Assembly: GCA_036405815.1 (NCBI GenBank)
Contig: DASWWX010000001.1
Span: 1 to 64,000 of the forward strand
Source of the DNA: Solimonas sp036405815
GTDB taxonomy: Bacteria; Pseudomonadota; Gammaproteobacteria; Nevskiales; Nevskiaceae
DNA length: 64,000 nucleotides
Direction of reading: 5' to 3'
A program made the position numbers and the translations under genes. The notes beneath the pieces are model-generated. The model ran no database searches. It saw only the letters and a list, made by a program, of their open reading frames with translations, and had not been told where the DNA came from. Below are positions 6,689 to 16,977 of this stretch, piece by piece. Numbering within the stretch: position 1 is the stretch's first letter; every line of letters begins with the position of its first letter.

Positions 6689-9343
6689 TCAGAACGTCTG
6701 CTTGATCGACAGGTACGGCACGCGACCAAACGGATCGTACAGCGTGTTGTCGTAGTACGGATTGTCGAGGCCGGCGAAGTTGGTCGACGGGCCGCGATCG
6801 AACAGATTGCGAACACCGAACGACAGCTCCGACTTGAACGGCGTGTACCAGACAGCCTGGATGTCGTGCGTGGTGAAGGAAGCCACGTGACCAACCTGCT
6901 CTTCCTTGCCCGTGCCGTCCGGCTGCGTCAACGCCGACGTGCTGGCAATGTGGTTGATGTTGTAGTTCACCGCGAACTGACCCATACGCAGCGTGTTGAT
7001 CAGCGTTGCGCGGTACTCGGGGACACCCGGATCGTTGACCTGATCCTGACCCGGCTTGTTCTCGCTATCGACGTACTCGAGCACGTAACCCACCTGCAAC
7101 TGCGACCGCAGCTGGCCGAAGCCCAGGTTGAAGTTGGTGTTGATGTTGAGATCCAAGCCGCTGGTCTCGATCGTCGCAACGTTGGCCGGACCCGTGGTGA
7201 TGCGCAGGATGCGACCCGGCACGCCGTTTTGCGCCGGCACGCGTTCGACCGAGGTTCCCGGCGGCAGCGACTCACCATCGGCCTCGCGGCGGATCAGCTC
7301 CTGGAACGTCACGAACTGGACCGCGTTGTCGAGCTGGATGTTGTAGTAGTCGAGGGAGATGTCGAACTGCGAGTTCGGCGCCCAGACCACGCCCAGGCTG
7401 TACTGATCGGACTCCTCCGCCTCAAGGTCCGGATTCGAACCCTGGAAACCACCCAACAGATCGCCGTTGGCGTCGACGCCGGTGTTGACCTGCGTCTGCA
7501 CGCAATCCGCATCGGCGATCGGCGGCGTCTGCGCGCGGCACTGCGTGAAGTCACGAATGCGCGGGGCAGAGTTGGCCAGTACGCCGTACAGATCGCTCAG
7601 CGTCGGCGCGCGGAAGCCCGTGCCGTAGGAGGCACGTGCCGTCACCGTATCGGTCGGCTGATAGCGCAGCGACACCTTGCCGGTCTCGGCGCTGCCGAAG
7701 TCCGAGTAATCGTCGTAGCGAGCCGCAACCGTCAGTTCGAGGTTGTCCAGCACCGGCACCAAACCTTCGATGTAAGCCGCGTTGGCCGAGCGAGCGCCCT
7801 GCGCCGAGCTGCCGGCGCTGCCGCCGACGATGCCGGCCACCGACGCCGCGTCATAGATGTCGGCGAACTTGTCGCGGCGGCTTTCGAGGCCGACCACGAC
7901 TTGCACCGCACCGGCCGGCAGCACCAACGGCTGGAACTGAGCGTTCGCGTAGGCTTCCTGATACTTGTAGGTACCTTCGCGACCGATCGTCAGCTTCATG
8001 CGATCCAGGGTCGCCTGACTGTTCTGCGTCAGATCGTACGGGTTGTACGTGCCGTCGGACAGGAACTGACGGGCGGTGCTGCGGTTGGTGTAGTTGCGGC
8101 CGATCTCGGAAGCATCGTAGCGGCTCTGACGCACGCCGACTTCGACCGGCACACCCATCACGTCAATATTCGCGCCGAACAGCACGCTGAAAACATTGTT
8201 CGTATTGAAGTTATTTCGCGGACCCAGCTGCTCGAAGCGATGCAGCAGGATGGCGTCTTCAGCCAGCGGGTTGGCGGCCGCGCCCTGCGCGAGTCCGACA
8301 GCATCCGCAACCGGAGCGAAACGACCGGCCGTCTCCACTCGCGAGTAGCTTGCCTGATAGAACACCGACACGCCGTCCACCACCTCTTGATCGCCGTTCA
8401 CGAACAGCGACGTGTTGCGGAGATCCGTCAGATCCCAAGCCACGTCGGCGAACGGGAAGATACAGGCCGTACCGCCCGCAATATCGAAGTTGTAAACGCG
8501 ATCCGGCGCGCAGCTCGGCGCGGCGTAGTAGGTGTAGGTCGAATAACCGTACAGCGTGTTGCCGACCTCGTTGGCACCACGAATCGTCGAGAAGTTCACG
8601 CCGTCGCCGGGGAAGAAGCTCGAGTACTCGCGATCGGCCAGCGCGATGTGCTTGCGATCCGACCAGGAGAGGCCGAACAGGATGCGGCCCTTGTCGGTGG
8701 ACTTGCCGCCGACCAGGCTGGCGCTGGCTTCATCACCGCCCTCACGGGTGGGACGGCCGATCGACGCCGAGAGGATCGTGTCGGACAGGTCCTTGCGCAG
8801 GATGATGTTGACGACACCGCCAATGGCATCGGAACCGTACACGGCGGACGCGCCGTCCTGCAGAATTTCAATACGCTCGACCGCCGCCAGCGGGATCGTG
8901 TTCAAGTCAACGCCCGCAGCGCCGGACACCGGCGAGGGCGGCACGCGACGACCGTCGATCAGCACCAGCGTGCGCTCGGAACCCAGGCCGCGAAGGCTGA
9001 CCTGCGCCTGGCTGGAGAAGCTGTCGCCGGATTGGCTCTGGTAAGAACCGAACGAGTTGAACGTCGTGGCACGGATGACCTCGGCCGCAGACGTCAGGCC
9101 CGAGGCCTCGATCTGCGTGCGGGTGATCGTTGCAACAGGCAGCGCGCCTTCGACCTGAGCACGCTTCAGACGTGAGCCCGTGACCTCGATCGTGTCGAGC
9201 TTGGCGGGTTCGTTGCCGGCGGCGGCAGGCGCCTCTTCCTGCGCCCAGACAGCACCGCTAGCGAAGATGCTGGCGGCTGCAGCGACAATTGCAGTGCGAC
9301 GGAAAGCGCTGTTATGACCCTTGCGCTTTGATTGGGTTCTCAT
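6689..9343 (-). CDS. TonB-dependent outer-membrane receptor
   Basis: An 884-residue receptor. A Sec signal peptide (RRTAIVAAAASIFASGAVWAQ) precedes a TonB-box-like stretch (LDTIEVTGSR) and the plug domain (VSLRGLGSERTLVLIDGRR, AVERIEILQDGASAVYGSDAIGGVVNIIL). A long beta-barrel follows, with the receptor box FRAPTLSDLY and a C-terminal strand ending in YLSIKQTF, with the terminal Phe required for BAM assembly. It imports a large substrate using the proton-motive force; the substrate cannot be told. Tandem ATGs lie at 9346 and 9343; the second is seven bases from GGGAG. The 350-bp upstream region carries possible control elements. Paired with a TPR sulfotransferase downstream. Confidence 0.95.
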   Translation of the reverse strand: MRTQSKRKGHNSAFRRTAIVAAAASIFASGAVWAQEEAPAAAGNEPAKLDTIEVTGSRLKRAQVEGALPVATITRTQIEASGLTSAAEVIRATTFNSFGSYQSQSGDSFSSQAQVSLRGLGSERTLVLIDGRRVPPSPVSGAAGVDLNTIPLAAVERIEILQDGASAVYGSDAIGGVVNIILRKDLSDTILSASIGRPTREGGDEASASLVGGKSTDKGRILFGLSWSDRKHIALADREYSSFFPGDGVNFSTIRGANEVGNTLYGYSTYTYYAAPSCAPDRVYNFDIAGGTACIFPFADVAWDLTDLRNTSLFVNGDQEVVDGVSVFYQASYSRVETAGRFAPVADAVGLAQGAAANPLAEDAILLHRFEQLGPRNNFNTNNVFSVLFGANIDVMGVPVEVGVRQSRYDASEIGRNYTNRSTARQFLSDGTYNPYDLTQNSQATLDRMKLTIGREGTYKYQEAYANAQFQPLVLPAGAVQVVVGLESRRDKFADIYDAASVAGIVGGSAGSSAQGARSANAAYIEGLVPVLDNLELTVAARYDDYSDFGSAETGKVSLRYQPTDTVTARASYGTGFRAPTLSDLYGVLANSAPRIRDFTQCRAQTPPIADADCVQTQVNTGVDANGDLLGGFQGSNPDLEAEESDQYSLGVVWAPNSQFDISLDYYNIQLDNAVQFVTFQELIRREADGESLPPGTSVERVPAQNGVPGRILRITTGPANVATIETSGLDLNINTNFNLGFGQLRSQLQVGYVLEYVDSENKPGQDQVNDPGVPEYRATLINTLRMGQFAVNYNINHIASTSALTQPDGTGKEEQVGHVASFTTHDIQAVWYTPFKSELSFGVRNLFDRGPSTNFAGLDNPYYDNTLYDPFGRVPYLSIKQTF

Positions 9344-9696
9344 CATTTCACTCCCTTGAAGAAGTCGGACCATCCGACACACCGCGAGCGGCGTTGTCCC
9401 TCGGATGAATAGCGTATGAACAACCGACCCGAGCCTATGCGCCGACTGAGAACAGCGTCAAGAAAATGCAATCGAACTGGGTGAAACTCCCCAACTTTTT
9501 TGTGCAGTGCGTCAGAAATTCTGGCGGTTTCACTGGGGAATTCGTAGGAAATCGACTGACAAAGCGTAAACGCGAGGCGTTCTCAGCTTTGCGGCGCGCT
9601 AATTGTGCAAGTGCACAATTTTCTGGGTTCGATGACCCGCTGAGTGGCGCAGATGACGTGAAACGGCGGGGCGCAGTCCACGCGCGTTTGAAGCGG
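9344..9696. promoter_or_regulatory. Leader/promoter region of the TonB receptor gene
   Basis: About 350 bp without a convincing gene, between the receptor start and tRNA-Thr. It contains a small hairpin GTCGGA-CCA-TCCGAC at 9364-9378, just upstream of the receptor ribosome site, and the 20-bp palindrome at 9601-9620. Local AT content is higher than in the genes. An open frame here on the plus strand (9466-9840) crosses the tRNA and looks non-coding. Confidence 0.55.
9601..9620. promoter_or_regulatory. Perfect 9+9 bp operator-like palindrome
   Basis: AATTGTGCA-AG-TGCACAATT, a perfect inverted repeat with a 2-bp centre, 254 bp upstream of the TonB receptor start and 77 bp past the 3' end of tRNA-Thr. 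Size and symmetry suit a dimeric repressor site. The TGCA-rich arms do not look like a Fur box. Confidence 0.6.
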
Positions 9697-9772
<76 letters not shown>

Positions 9773-9832
9773 GCGGGCGCGATTGTAGCCCAGCGCACTG
9801 GCACACTACGCGCCCGTTATCCGTCGCAAGTC

Positions 9833-10777
9833 ATGAGTGAGATCGAGCTTCACCGCAAACTTCTTGGCGATCACCCACGCAACGCCGCGTTCCGCACGGC
9901 GTTGCAGCGCGCGATCGTGCCGGGCCGCAGCAGCGTGCTCGACATCGGCGCGGGCACCGGCTTCCTGAGTTTTCTCGCTCGACAACTCGGCGCCGCCCAT
10001 TGCACCTTGATCGAATACAGCGACGCGCTCGACCTGGCCGAGCAGCTCGCGCGGCGCAACCGCATCGACGGCCTGAGCTTCGTGCGCGCGCACTCCAGCG
10101 AATTCCGGCGCGTGCTGAAGGTGGATGTGGTCGTCACCGAAACGCTGGGCAATTTCGCGCTCGAGGAAGGCTTTCTGGAAACCGCGATCGACGCACGCCG
10201 TTTCCTCAAGCCGGACAGCGTGCTGATCCCCGGTCAGCTGAGACAGCACGTTGCACCCGTGCTCGACGCACGCCTGCAGCGCGAAATCGACGTCTGGCCC
10301 GGCGTCGGCTTCGATCTGGACCTGACGCCGGCACGCACGATCTCGCTCAACAACATGTACGTGCGCACCGTTCATGCGGCGGACCTGGGGGGCGACGCCT
10401 CGCGAGCACAGTGCTGGGACGATCTTGATCTACGCCCCAGCGCGAAGGCGCCAGCGAGCCGGCGCAGCAAGACGCTGCACTGGCCGGCGCGATCGCTGGG
10501 CCCGAGCGTGCACGGCTTTGCGTTGTGGTGGGATGCGGAACTGCTGGACGGCATCACCATCACCACCTCGCCGTTCGCGCCGCCCACGCACTGGGAGCAG
10601 ATCTATCTGCCGCTGCTGCAGCCGATAGCGCTCCAGGCCGACGATACGCTGGAGCTGACCGTCACCTGCGACACGCGCCCGGAGGTCGGGGTGCGGCTGC
10701 AATGGCGCACGCGGCTGCTCCGTGGCGGCAAGCCCCATCAAGAACAATCGCAGGACAGCCTGCGCGGTCGCCTGTAG
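9833..10777 (+). CDS. PRMT-like class I SAM-dependent methyltransferase
   Basis: A 314-residue protein with SAM-binding motif I VLDIGAGTG (35-43). It also carries features typical of protein arginine methyltransferases: a double-glutamate loop TETLGNFALEE with E103 and E112 nine residues apart, as in the SEWMGYxLLYE loop, and a THW motif (THWEQ, residues 252-256) in a C-terminal beta-rich domain (about 190-314). Known PRMTs methylate arginine guanidines in eukaryotic proteins; bacterial members are few and little studied. A substrate other than arginine is possible. No signal peptide. Convergent, five bases apart, with the YkgJ-like gene; no operon partner. Confidence 0.75.
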   Translation: MSEIELHRKLLGDHPRNAAFRTALQRAIVPGRSSVLDIGAGTGFLSFLARQLGAAHCTLIEYSDALDLAEQLARRNRIDGLSFVRAHSSEFRRVLKVDVVVTETLGNFALEEGFLETAIDARRFLKPDSVLIPGQLRQHVAPVLDARLQREIDVWPGVGFDLDLTPARTISLNNMYVRTVHAADLGGDASRAQCWDDLDLRPSAKAPASRRSKTLHWPARSLGPSVHGFALWWDAELLDGITITTSPFAPPTHWEQIYLPLLQPIALQADDTLELTVTCDTRPEVGVRLQWRTRLLRGGKPHQEQSQDSLRGRL

Positions 10778-10782
10778 AAAAG

Positions 10783-11061
10783 TCAGGACGTGCTGACGAC
10801 GTCTGGCTGCGTCATGCGCTCCAGGCGCGTGAGATAGATCAACGCCTGCTCGCGGTTGTCGCCGCACATCTCGATGCGCGGCTGCAGCGTGCCACACACC
10901 ACCGGCCGACGCGGATCGCCGAACAAGTCACAACGCTGATCATCGGTCAGGTGCAGGCAGCGCACACCGGCGGGCTTGCCCTGCGGCATCCGCGGCAGCG
11001 GCGAGGAAATTGACGGCGCGATGCAGCAGGCACCGCATCCGGCGCGACAAGGAAGACTCAT
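10783..11061 (-). CDS. YkgJ-family cysteine-cluster protein
   Basis: A 92-residue protein with the family's cysteine pattern CRAGCGACC near the N terminus (C5, C9, C12, C13), then RCLHL, RCDLF and VVCGTLQP. Members are thought to bind zinc or an Fe-S cluster; function is unknown. The final region (DNREQALIYLTRLERMT) is the usual family tail. Divergent from tesB across about 100 bp. Confidence 0.85.
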   Translation of the reverse strand: MSLPCRAGCGACCIAPSISSPLPRMPQGKPAGVRCLHLTDDQRCDLFGDPRRPVVCGTLQPRIEMCGDNREQALIYLTRLERMTQPDVVSTS

Positions 11062-11162
11062 GCCGGGCGCTCCGCACCCATACCCGGGCCTTTGTCCCTG
11101 CGGCCATCCAGACCGGCGAACAGATGCTTTAGCATGGCGCCGCCCCCGATAGTCCCGATGTC

Positions 11163-12044
11163 ATGAACCGCATTCTGCAAGATCTGGTCAGCCTGCTCGA
11201 CCTCGAAGCGCTCGAGGTGAATCTGTTCCGCGGGCAATCACGCGATCTCGGCGGCAAAAGCGTCTTCGGTGGGCAGGTCATCGGCCAGGCTCTGGTTGCC
11301 GCCAGCCGAACCGTGGATGGCCTGATCGCACACTCCCTGCATGCCTACTTCTTGAGACCGGGCGATATGTCGCTGCCCATCGTCTACGAGGTGGAGCAAC
11401 TGCGCGACGGCAACAGCTTCTCCGCACGCCGCGTGCAGGCGATTCAGCACGGCAAGCCGATCCTGGCGATGATTGCCAGCTTCCAGAAACCCGAGGCCGG
11501 CCTGGATCATCAAAGCACGATGCCGGACGTACCGCCGCCGGAGAAGCTGGAGAATTCGCGCGACCTGCACGATCGCTGGACCGACGCGATTCCCGATCTG
11601 CCGGAGCGCATCTACCACTCGCTGATGCGCGAGCTGGCGATCGAGTTCAAGCCGGTCGATCCCTGGAATCCGCTCAAGCCGGAGATCCAGCCACCGCGTC
11701 AGGCGCTGTGGTTCCGCGCCGCCGGCAAGCTGCCGAGCGACGATCCCATGCTGCATCGCTGCGTACTCGCCTACGCCTCGGACTTCAATCTGCTCTCCAC
11801 TGCGATGCGGCCGCACGGCAAGTCCTGGTTCGCCGACAACATGGCAGTTGCCAGCATCGATCATGCGCTGTGGTTCCATCGCGATCTGCGCATCGACGAC
11901 TGGCTGCTGTACAGCATGGACTCACCGACCGCGCAGGGCGCGCGCGGCTTCTCACGCGGCCAGATTTTCGACCGCAAGGGCCGTCTCGTCGCCAGCGTCG
12001 CGCAGGAGAACCTGATGCGCGAGTTCGAAGCCCCCAGGAACTGA
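11163..12044 (+). CDS. tesB: Acyl-CoA thioesterase II
   Basis: A 293-residue double-hotdog thioesterase that hydrolyses medium- and long-chain acyl-CoA to free fatty acid and CoA. It follows E. coli TesB along its whole length: FRGQSRDLGGKSVFGGQVIGQAL, HAYFLRPGD, LRDGNSFSARRV, ASDFNLLSTAMRPHG (catalytic Asp region), IDHALWFHR and the C-terminal VASVAQENLMR with the catalytic Gln. Cytoplasmic. The next gene, an alpha/beta hydrolase, starts 27 bp downstream on the same strand, so the two may be co-transcribed. Confidence 0.95.
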   Translation: MNRILQDLVSLLDLEALEVNLFRGQSRDLGGKSVFGGQVIGQALVAASRTVDGLIAHSLHAYFLRPGDMSLPIVYEVEQLRDGNSFSARRVQAIQHGKPILAMIASFQKPEAGLDHQSTMPDVPPPEKLENSRDLHDRWTDAIPDLPERIYHSLMRELAIEFKPVDPWNPLKPEIQPPRQALWFRAAGKLPSDDPMLHRCVLAYASDFNLLSTAMRPHGKSWFADNMAVASIDHALWFHRDLRIDDWLLYSMDSPTAQGARGFSRGQIFDRKGRLVASVAQENLMREFEAPRN

Positions 12045-12071
12045 GCCCCACTTGTCCACGACCGTCCGATC

Positions 12072-13025
12072 ATGAAACGCCTGCTCCAACTGTTCGTCGT
12101 CCTCGCCTTGCTGGCCGGTGCCTATCTGGCGCTTGATCGCCTCGTCCCCGAGCCGATGGCGGCCGGCGTCCTCAAACTGCAGCGCGGCCTCGCAGGCATG
12201 GAGCAGAAGGCGGTCTCGATCCCCGGATTCGATATCGCCTATATCGAGACCGGCGAGACCGGCGAGCCGCTGGTCCTGGTGCACGGTATCGGCGCCGACA
12301 AGGACAACTTCACGCCGGTGGCCGGCCTGATCAAGGGCCTGGGTCATACGATTGCGCTGGATCTGCCCGGCTTCGGCGAGAGCAGCAAGCCGGCCGACGG
12401 CGACTACAGCATTCCGGCGCAGGTCGAACATCTGCGTGCCTTCCTCGACGAGCTGGGCATCGAGTCGGCGCACCTGGGCGGCAGTTCGATGGGCGGCATG
12501 ATCGTCGCGAGCTTCGCCGCCAAATACCCGCAACGCGTGAAGAGCCTGTGGCTGCTGGCGCCGGCCGGCGTCGCCACCGCGCCGGAAGCCAAGGTTCGCA
12601 CGGCCTTCAAGGAAAACGGCGAACTGCTGCTGTTCGCGGAGAAGCCGGAGGATTTCGACCGTATCCTGGCCACGGTCTTCGTCGAGCGCCCACCCCTGCC
12701 GTGGAGCGTGCGTCACAAGCTCGCGATGCGCGCGGCGGAAAACTATCCGCTGCACAAGAAGATCTTCGAGCAGATCACCGACAACTACGAAGCCTGGGCG
12801 CTGGAGCCGCAGGTCAAGGGCCTGCAGACGCCGGCACTGATCGTCTGGGGCGATCAGGACCTCGCGCTCGACGTGGGCGGAGGCACGATCCTGAAGAATC
12901 TGATGCCGAATGCCGAACTGATCGTGATGCCGGGCATGGGCCACCTGCCGATGCTGGAAAATCCGTTCCGCACGGCCAAGGACTACCGCGCGTTCCGCGA
13001 GAAGCTCGCCTCAGCCAACCCGTAA
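12072..13025 (+). CDS. Alpha/beta-fold hydrolase with N-terminal membrane anchor
   Basis: A 317-residue hydrolase. Residues 5-22 are a hydrophobic segment, either a signal anchor or an uncleaved signal peptide. The fold motifs are the oxyanion segment LVLVHGIGADKDNF, nucleophile elbow GGSSMGG, acid WGDQDLALD and catalytic His in GMGHLPMLE. Substrate unknown; it resembles lipase/esterase-like hydrolases of the MhpC type. It follows tesB at 27 bp and precedes yheS by 37 bp. Confidence 0.88.
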   Translation: MKRLLQLFVVLALLAGAYLALDRLVPEPMAAGVLKLQRGLAGMEQKAVSIPGFDIAYIETGETGEPLVLVHGIGADKDNFTPVAGLIKGLGHTIALDLPGFGESSKPADGDYSIPAQVEHLRAFLDELGIESAHLGGSSMGGMIVASFAAKYPQRVKSLWLLAPAGVATAPEAKVRTAFKENGELLLFAEKPEDFDRILATVFVERPPLPWSVRHKLAMRAAENYPLHKKIFEQITDNYEAWALEPQVKGLQTPALIVWGDQDLALDVGGGTILKNLMPNAELIVMPGMGHLPMLENPFRTAKDYRAFREKLASANP

Positions 13026-13062
13026 CACCGCGCGCCCCTGCGGGCGCCGCGGCTCCGACGCA

Positions 13063-14955
<1,893 letters not shown>

Positions 14956-15879
14956 TCAGGCGGCCTGCACCGTCTTGGCGGCCGGCGCATCGGCTGCCGG
15001 CCGTTCCCAGTCCGGCGGCGCCCACAGATGCTTCACGCGCTGCCACAGCGGGCCGGGACGCATCACGTCGCGCCACATGTCGAGGAACTCGTGCATGTTC
15101 AAGGTCCACAGGTTGTTGGACTTCACCTGCTTCGGGATGCCGTAGTCGACACACTCGTCCTCCTCGACATAGGTGCCGAACCAGCGGTCGAAGATGATCA
15201 GCACGCCGCCGTAGTTCTTGTCGATGTACTGCGGATTGCGGCCATGGTGCACGCGGTGGTTGCTCGGCGTGTCGAACACGTACTCGTACCAGCGCGGCAG
15301 CCGGCCCACCGCCTCGGTGTGCACGAAGTACTGATAGGCCAGGTCGCAGGCATAGAGGAAGAACACCACGCCCGGCGGCACGCCGAGGAACACCAGCGGC
15401 ATGAAGAACAGCCACCAGCCGGTGATCGCGTACAGCGCGCTCTGGCGCAGCGCCGTGGTGAAGTTCATGTGCTCGCCGGAGTGGTGCACGACGTGCGCGC
15501 TCCAGAACCAGCGGATGCGGTGACTGCCGCGGTGGAACCAGTAGTAGCAGAACTCGACGCCGACGAAGATCGGCAGGATGGTCCAGGCATTGACCGGGAT
15601 GTCGAACAGCCGGTGCTCGTAGATCCACGCGATGATCGCGGCGCTGACCAGGAAGTGCACGACGCCCTCGGCGACCTGGTACACCGCGGCCAGGCCGATG
15701 TTGGAACGCACGTCCACCCAGCGGAACGCGCGCAGGCGGCCGTTGCCCTTGAGGTAGCGGTACTCGATCGCGAACGCCAGCAGGAAGATCGGCGCCATGC
15801 CGGTCAGCAGCACCTGCTTCCAGTCCACGTGCGGCCCGCCCAGCAAGGTGCGCACGGTTTCGGCGAACTGATCGACCAT
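14956..15879 (-). CDS. Sterol desaturase / fatty acid hydroxylase superfamily protein
   Basis: A 307-residue integral membrane di-iron protein. Hydrophobic segments lie near residues 20-40, 75-95 and 135-165. The histidine clusters are HRGSH, HVVHH and a C-terminal NHRVHHGRN. These enzymes use O2 to hydroxylate or desaturate sterols, fatty acids or carotenoids; which substrate applies here is open. The ATG at 15879 has GGAGGAG four bases upstream; the ATG at 15921 is rejected. It lies divergent to an AraC regulator (start 15960, 80 bp away), the obvious candidate regulator. Confidence 0.9.
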   Translation of the reverse strand: MVDQFAETVRTLLGGPHVDWKQVLLTGMAPIFLLAFAIEYRYLKGNGRLRAFRWVDVRSNIGLAAVYQVAEGVVHFLVSAAIIAWIYEHRLFDIPVNAWTILPIFVGVEFCYYWFHRGSHRIRWFWSAHVVHHSGEHMNFTTALRQSALYAITGWWLFFMPLVFLGVPPGVVFFLYACDLAYQYFVHTEAVGRLPRWYEYVFDTPSNHRVHHGRNPQYIDKNYGGVLIIFDRWFGTYVEEDECVDYGIPKQVKSNNLWTLNMHEFLDMWRDVMRPGPLWQRVKHLWAPPDWERPAADAPAAKTVQAA

Positions 15880-15959
15880 CGGACTCCTCCGCGGATTTCT
15901 TATGGTGCGCATCTTGGGCACACTGCGCCCGGGCTTCTTGACGGCACACGCCAGATTCG

Positions 15960-16970
15960 ATGACCGGTCGCGCCAGGGTCAACACCGTATCCAACGCCTA
16001 CCTGCGGGGTCTGCTGGACCACGTGCAGGCGCGCGGGCTGGAACCGGCGCGGCTGCTGGCCGGCACCGGCCTCTCGCTGGACGACCGCGACGGCCGCGTC
16101 ACGGAAGGCCAGGCCGCGGACCTGTTCGACCGCGCCGCCGCGCTGCTGGACGATCCCGCGCTGGGCCTGCACGCCGGCGAGGGCATCCGCCCCGGCCATT
16201 ACGGCGCACTGGGCTACGTCGCGATGAACTGCACGACGCTGGCCGAGGCGCTGGACAGCCTGCGCCGCTACCAATCGCTGGTGATCGACCTCGGCGAGGT
16301 CGGCATGACGATGGAAGCGGACACGGCCGTGCTGAGCTGGCAGCCGGACACCGAGCGGCCCTATCGCCAGCTCGCGGAATTCAACCTCGCCGGCCTGCTG
16401 ACCTTCACGCGCTGGATGGCCGGCCGCGACGCGCAACCGCGCTGGATCGAACTCGCCTACCCGGCGCCGCCCGACCTGCGCGAACACGCGCGCGTGTTCG
16501 GCTGCGAACTGCGCTTCGACCGGCCGCACTACCGGCTCGCCCTGCCCCAGGCCTGGCTGCGCGCGCCGCTGATCCAGCCCGATCCGGCGATGCGCGAACT
16601 GATGCAGCGGCTCGCCGATCAGCAACTGCGCGCGCTGCCGCGCGAAGGCGAGGACCTGCTCGCGAAGGCACGTGGCCTGATCGCGCGCCAATTGAAGCAG
16701 CCGCCGGTGGAACTCGACGGCATCGCCACACAGCTCGCGACCAGCCCGCGCAGCCTGCAGCGGCGCCTCGCCGAAGCGGGCCTGAGTTTCAGCCAGTTGA
16801 TCGAACAGGTGCGGCGTGAACTCGCCGAACGCTACCTGCGCGACGCGACGATGGACCTCACCGACATCGCCTTCCTGCTGGGCTATTCCGAGCAGTCGGC
16901 ATTCCAGCGCGCATTCAAGCGCTGGACCGGGGTCACGCCCGCACAGTACCGCCGCGACGCGGCGAACTAG
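15960..16970 (+). CDS. AraC-family transcriptional regulator (OruR/ArgR-like architecture)
   Basis: A 336-residue regulator. The N-terminal two thirds is the AraC arabinose-binding-like domain found in fatty-acid and amino-acid AraC regulators (GLHAGEGIRPGHYGALGYVAMNCTTLAEAL). The last 100 residues hold two HTH motifs (IATQLATSPRSLQRRLAEAG and DIAFLLGYSEQSAFQRAFKR) ending WTGVTPAQYRR. Divergent to the sterol-desaturase-like gene and convergent, seven bases apart, with a second AraC gene of the same architecture. The effector is unknown. Confidence 0.92.
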   Translation: MTGRARVNTVSNAYLRGLLDHVQARGLEPARLLAGTGLSLDDRDGRVTEGQAADLFDRAAALLDDPALGLHAGEGIRPGHYGALGYVAMNCTTLAEALDSLRRYQSLVIDLGEVGMTMEADTAVLSWQPDTERPYRQLAEFNLAGLLTFTRWMAGRDAQPRWIELAYPAPPDLREHARVFGCELRFDRPHYRLALPQAWLRAPLIQPDPAMRELMQRLADQQLRALPREGEDLLAKARGLIARQLKQPPVELDGIATQLATSPRSLQRRLAEAGLSFSQLIEQVRRELAERYLRDATMDLTDIAFLLGYSEQSAFQRAFKRWTGVTPAQYRRDAAN

Positions 16971-16977
16971 GCGCCTG

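Noticed and set aside
6866..9175. A 769-codon open frame on the plus strand
   Set aside because: Antisense to the TonB receptor; the receptor motifs are unmistakable on the minus strand.
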